Assembly: GCA_019243595.1 (NCBI GenBank)
Contig: JAFAUA010000102.1
Location: 1-14,550, forward strand
Origin: Acidimicrobiia bacterium
GTDB lineage: Bacteria; Actinomycetota; Acidimicrobiia; Acidimicrobiales; AC-14
Direction of reading: 5' to 3'
DNA: 14,550 nucleotides
The translations under genes and the position numbers were made by a program. This document shows positions 13,595-14,550 of the stretch, one piece after another (the stretch's first letter is position 1; each line of letters begins with the position of its first letter). Under the pieces are notes generated by a model. That model was given only the letters and a program-made list of their open reading frames with translations. It was not told where the DNA came from and searched no databases.

Positions 13595-14550
13595 TTATTG
13601 AACGAGCGGGAACGAGCTGAAGCCTCGGAGGAGCACCCCCGGGATTCGAGTGGCGGCGGGCGACGGCTTGATCTCGATACCGGCGTCGATCAATGCGTTG
13701 AGCGCCAGACGTGCCTCGTTGCGGGCCAAGGCGTTGCCCAGACAGAAATGGATGCCGTGGCCGAACGTGAGGTGGTCGGTCGACCCTCGAGTCACATCGA
13801 ATCGGTCGGGGTCCGGGAACTTCCTGGGATCACGGTTGGCGCCGCCGAAGCACATCATGACGACGGCATCCGCGGGCACTTCGACACCCGACACAGTGAA
13901 GGGTCCCGACGTTCCTCGGAGCATCGCCTGCACCGAGCCATCCCAGCGGAGCACCTCTTCGACGGCATTGGGGACCGTTGTGGGGTCCGACCACACCGCC
14001 TCCTGCTGGTCGGGAAACGTGGCGAACGCGTTGAAGGCATTGCCAAGGAGATCCGACGTGGTCTCGTTGCCGGCGATCAGCAGGAGGATGGCGATCAGGG
14101 TGATCTCCTCCAACGTCAACGGGTCGTCGTCGTCCTCCTCGGCGCCCGCAACGAGGCGGCTGATCAGATCGTTGCCCGGTTCAGCCGTGCGCTTCTCGAC
14201 GACGTCGGCCATGAACTCGAAAAGCTGCAGACCGGCCTCGGCGAGCTCACTGATTTCGGTGTCGCCGCTCAAGCCACCGCTCATCGCGTCGGACCAGCGT
14301 CGGAAATCGGCGCGCCGGTCGGCCGGGATGTCGAGCAGCTCGGCGATCACGACGACGGGAAAGGGCGCCGCCAGGTCGTGCACGAGGTCGGCGTCGCCCG
14401 CCCGAGCTTTGGAGCGCAGATCGTCGACCATGTCCTGCAGTACCTCGCGAAGACGAGGTTCGAGCTGCGTGATGGCCCGGGGGGTGAACGCCCGGGAGAG
14501 CAGACGCCGGATGCGGGTGTGCTCGGGCGGGTCAGTCGAGATGAGCATCC
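13595..14550 (-). CDS. Cytochrome P450, N-terminus beyond the window
   Basis: Soluble bacterial-type P450 monooxygenase, C-terminal 317 residues visible. The in-window Met falls in the family segment MLISTDPPEHTRIRRLLSRAF, which normally lies about 80-100 residues into a P450, so the gene continues past the right edge and this Met is not the start. Clear landmarks: the I-helix oxygen-binding motif AGNETT (159-164), ExxR in EEVLR (Glu198-Arg201), the PDPDRFD block, and the heme loop FGHGIHFCLG with Cys269 as thiolate ligand. All catalytic landmarks in the visible part are intact. It would hydroxylate a hydrophobic substrate using ferredoxin and ferredoxin reductase, neither of which is encoded here. 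It heads a likely - strand operon with two SDRs. The CYP subfamily cannot be set without the full sequence. Confidence 0.92.
   Translation of the reverse strand, partial: MLISTDPPEHTRIRRLLSRAFTPRAITQLEPRLREVLQDMVDDLRSKARAGDADLVHDLAAPFPVVVIAELLDIPADRRADFRRWSDAMSGGLSGDTEISELAEAGLQLFEFMADVVEKRTAEPGNDLISRLVAGAEEDDDDPLTLEEITLIAILLLIAGNETTSDLLGNAFNAFATFPDQQEAVWSDPTTVPNAVEEVLRWDGSVQAMLRGTSGPFTVSGVEVPADAVVMMCFGGANRDPRKFPDPDRFDVTRGSTDHLTFGHGIHFCLGNALARNEARLALNALIDAGIEIKPSPAATRIPGVLLRGFSSFPLVQ

Noticed and set aside
1..14550. CRISPR array, phage, transposon or defence system
   Set aside because: No regularly spaced repeats, no transposase, integrase, nuclease or phage structural signature was seen on either strand.

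Overview
This window is GC-rich throughout and looks like chromosome from an actinobacterium, plausibly an uncultured member of the Acidimicrobiia. The main pointers are a mycothiol S-conjugate amidase, a SigK/RskA-type ECF sigma/anti-sigma pair, lipoproteins with Actinobacteria-style lipoboxes, an MpaB/DUF2236 oxygenase, and a P450/SDR/crotonase lipid-catabolism cluster. The class assignment is inference; no rRNA, tRNA, CRISPR, IS element, integrase or prophage gene was seen.

Left part (1-3415). A truncated small membrane protein is followed on the + strand by Mca (mycothiol-dependent detoxification) and an SCP2-like sterol/lipid-carrier protein. An exported cupredoxin lipoprotein converges on the SCP2 gene, and a 13-bp perfect stem at the junction probably ends transcription from both sides. 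The cupredoxin gene is divergent from an ECF sigma factor whose RskA-type membrane anti-sigma factor overlaps it by 16 nt. This resembles a cell-envelope or redox stress switch with a copper lipoprotein as a candidate target.

Middle (3419-7350). The most unusual gene is a lipoprotein of about 778 residues on the - strand that joins a PstS-like substrate-binding domain to a LivJ-like (periplasmic binding protein type I) domain through a Thr/Ala/Gly/Pro-rich linker. No permease or ATPase gene accompanies it. It is divergent from an MmcQ/YjbR-family gene. A YdjC/ChbG-type deacetylase follows on the - strand, preceded by a 30-codon mini-ORF overlapping its start by ATGA and by DNA that can form several compact hairpins.

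Right part (7351-14550). A TetR regulator (+) is divergent from a two-gene unit (-): a Tat-exported FAD oxidoreductase of the phytoene desaturase/amine oxidase type and a DUF2236/MpaB-like oxygenase. An interrupted palindrome (8-bp arms, 10-bp spacer) lies between them and is the best candidate TetR operator. Further right, all on the - strand, are a P450 (5' end beyond the window), an SDR resembling 3-alpha-hydroxysteroid dehydrogenase/carbonyl reductase, a second SDR coupled to it by TGATG, and a crotonase-fold protein that lacks both canonical hydratase glutamates. Together these suggest oxidation and degradation of a steroid, terpenoid or other hydrophobic substrate; the actual substrate cannot be read from the sequence.
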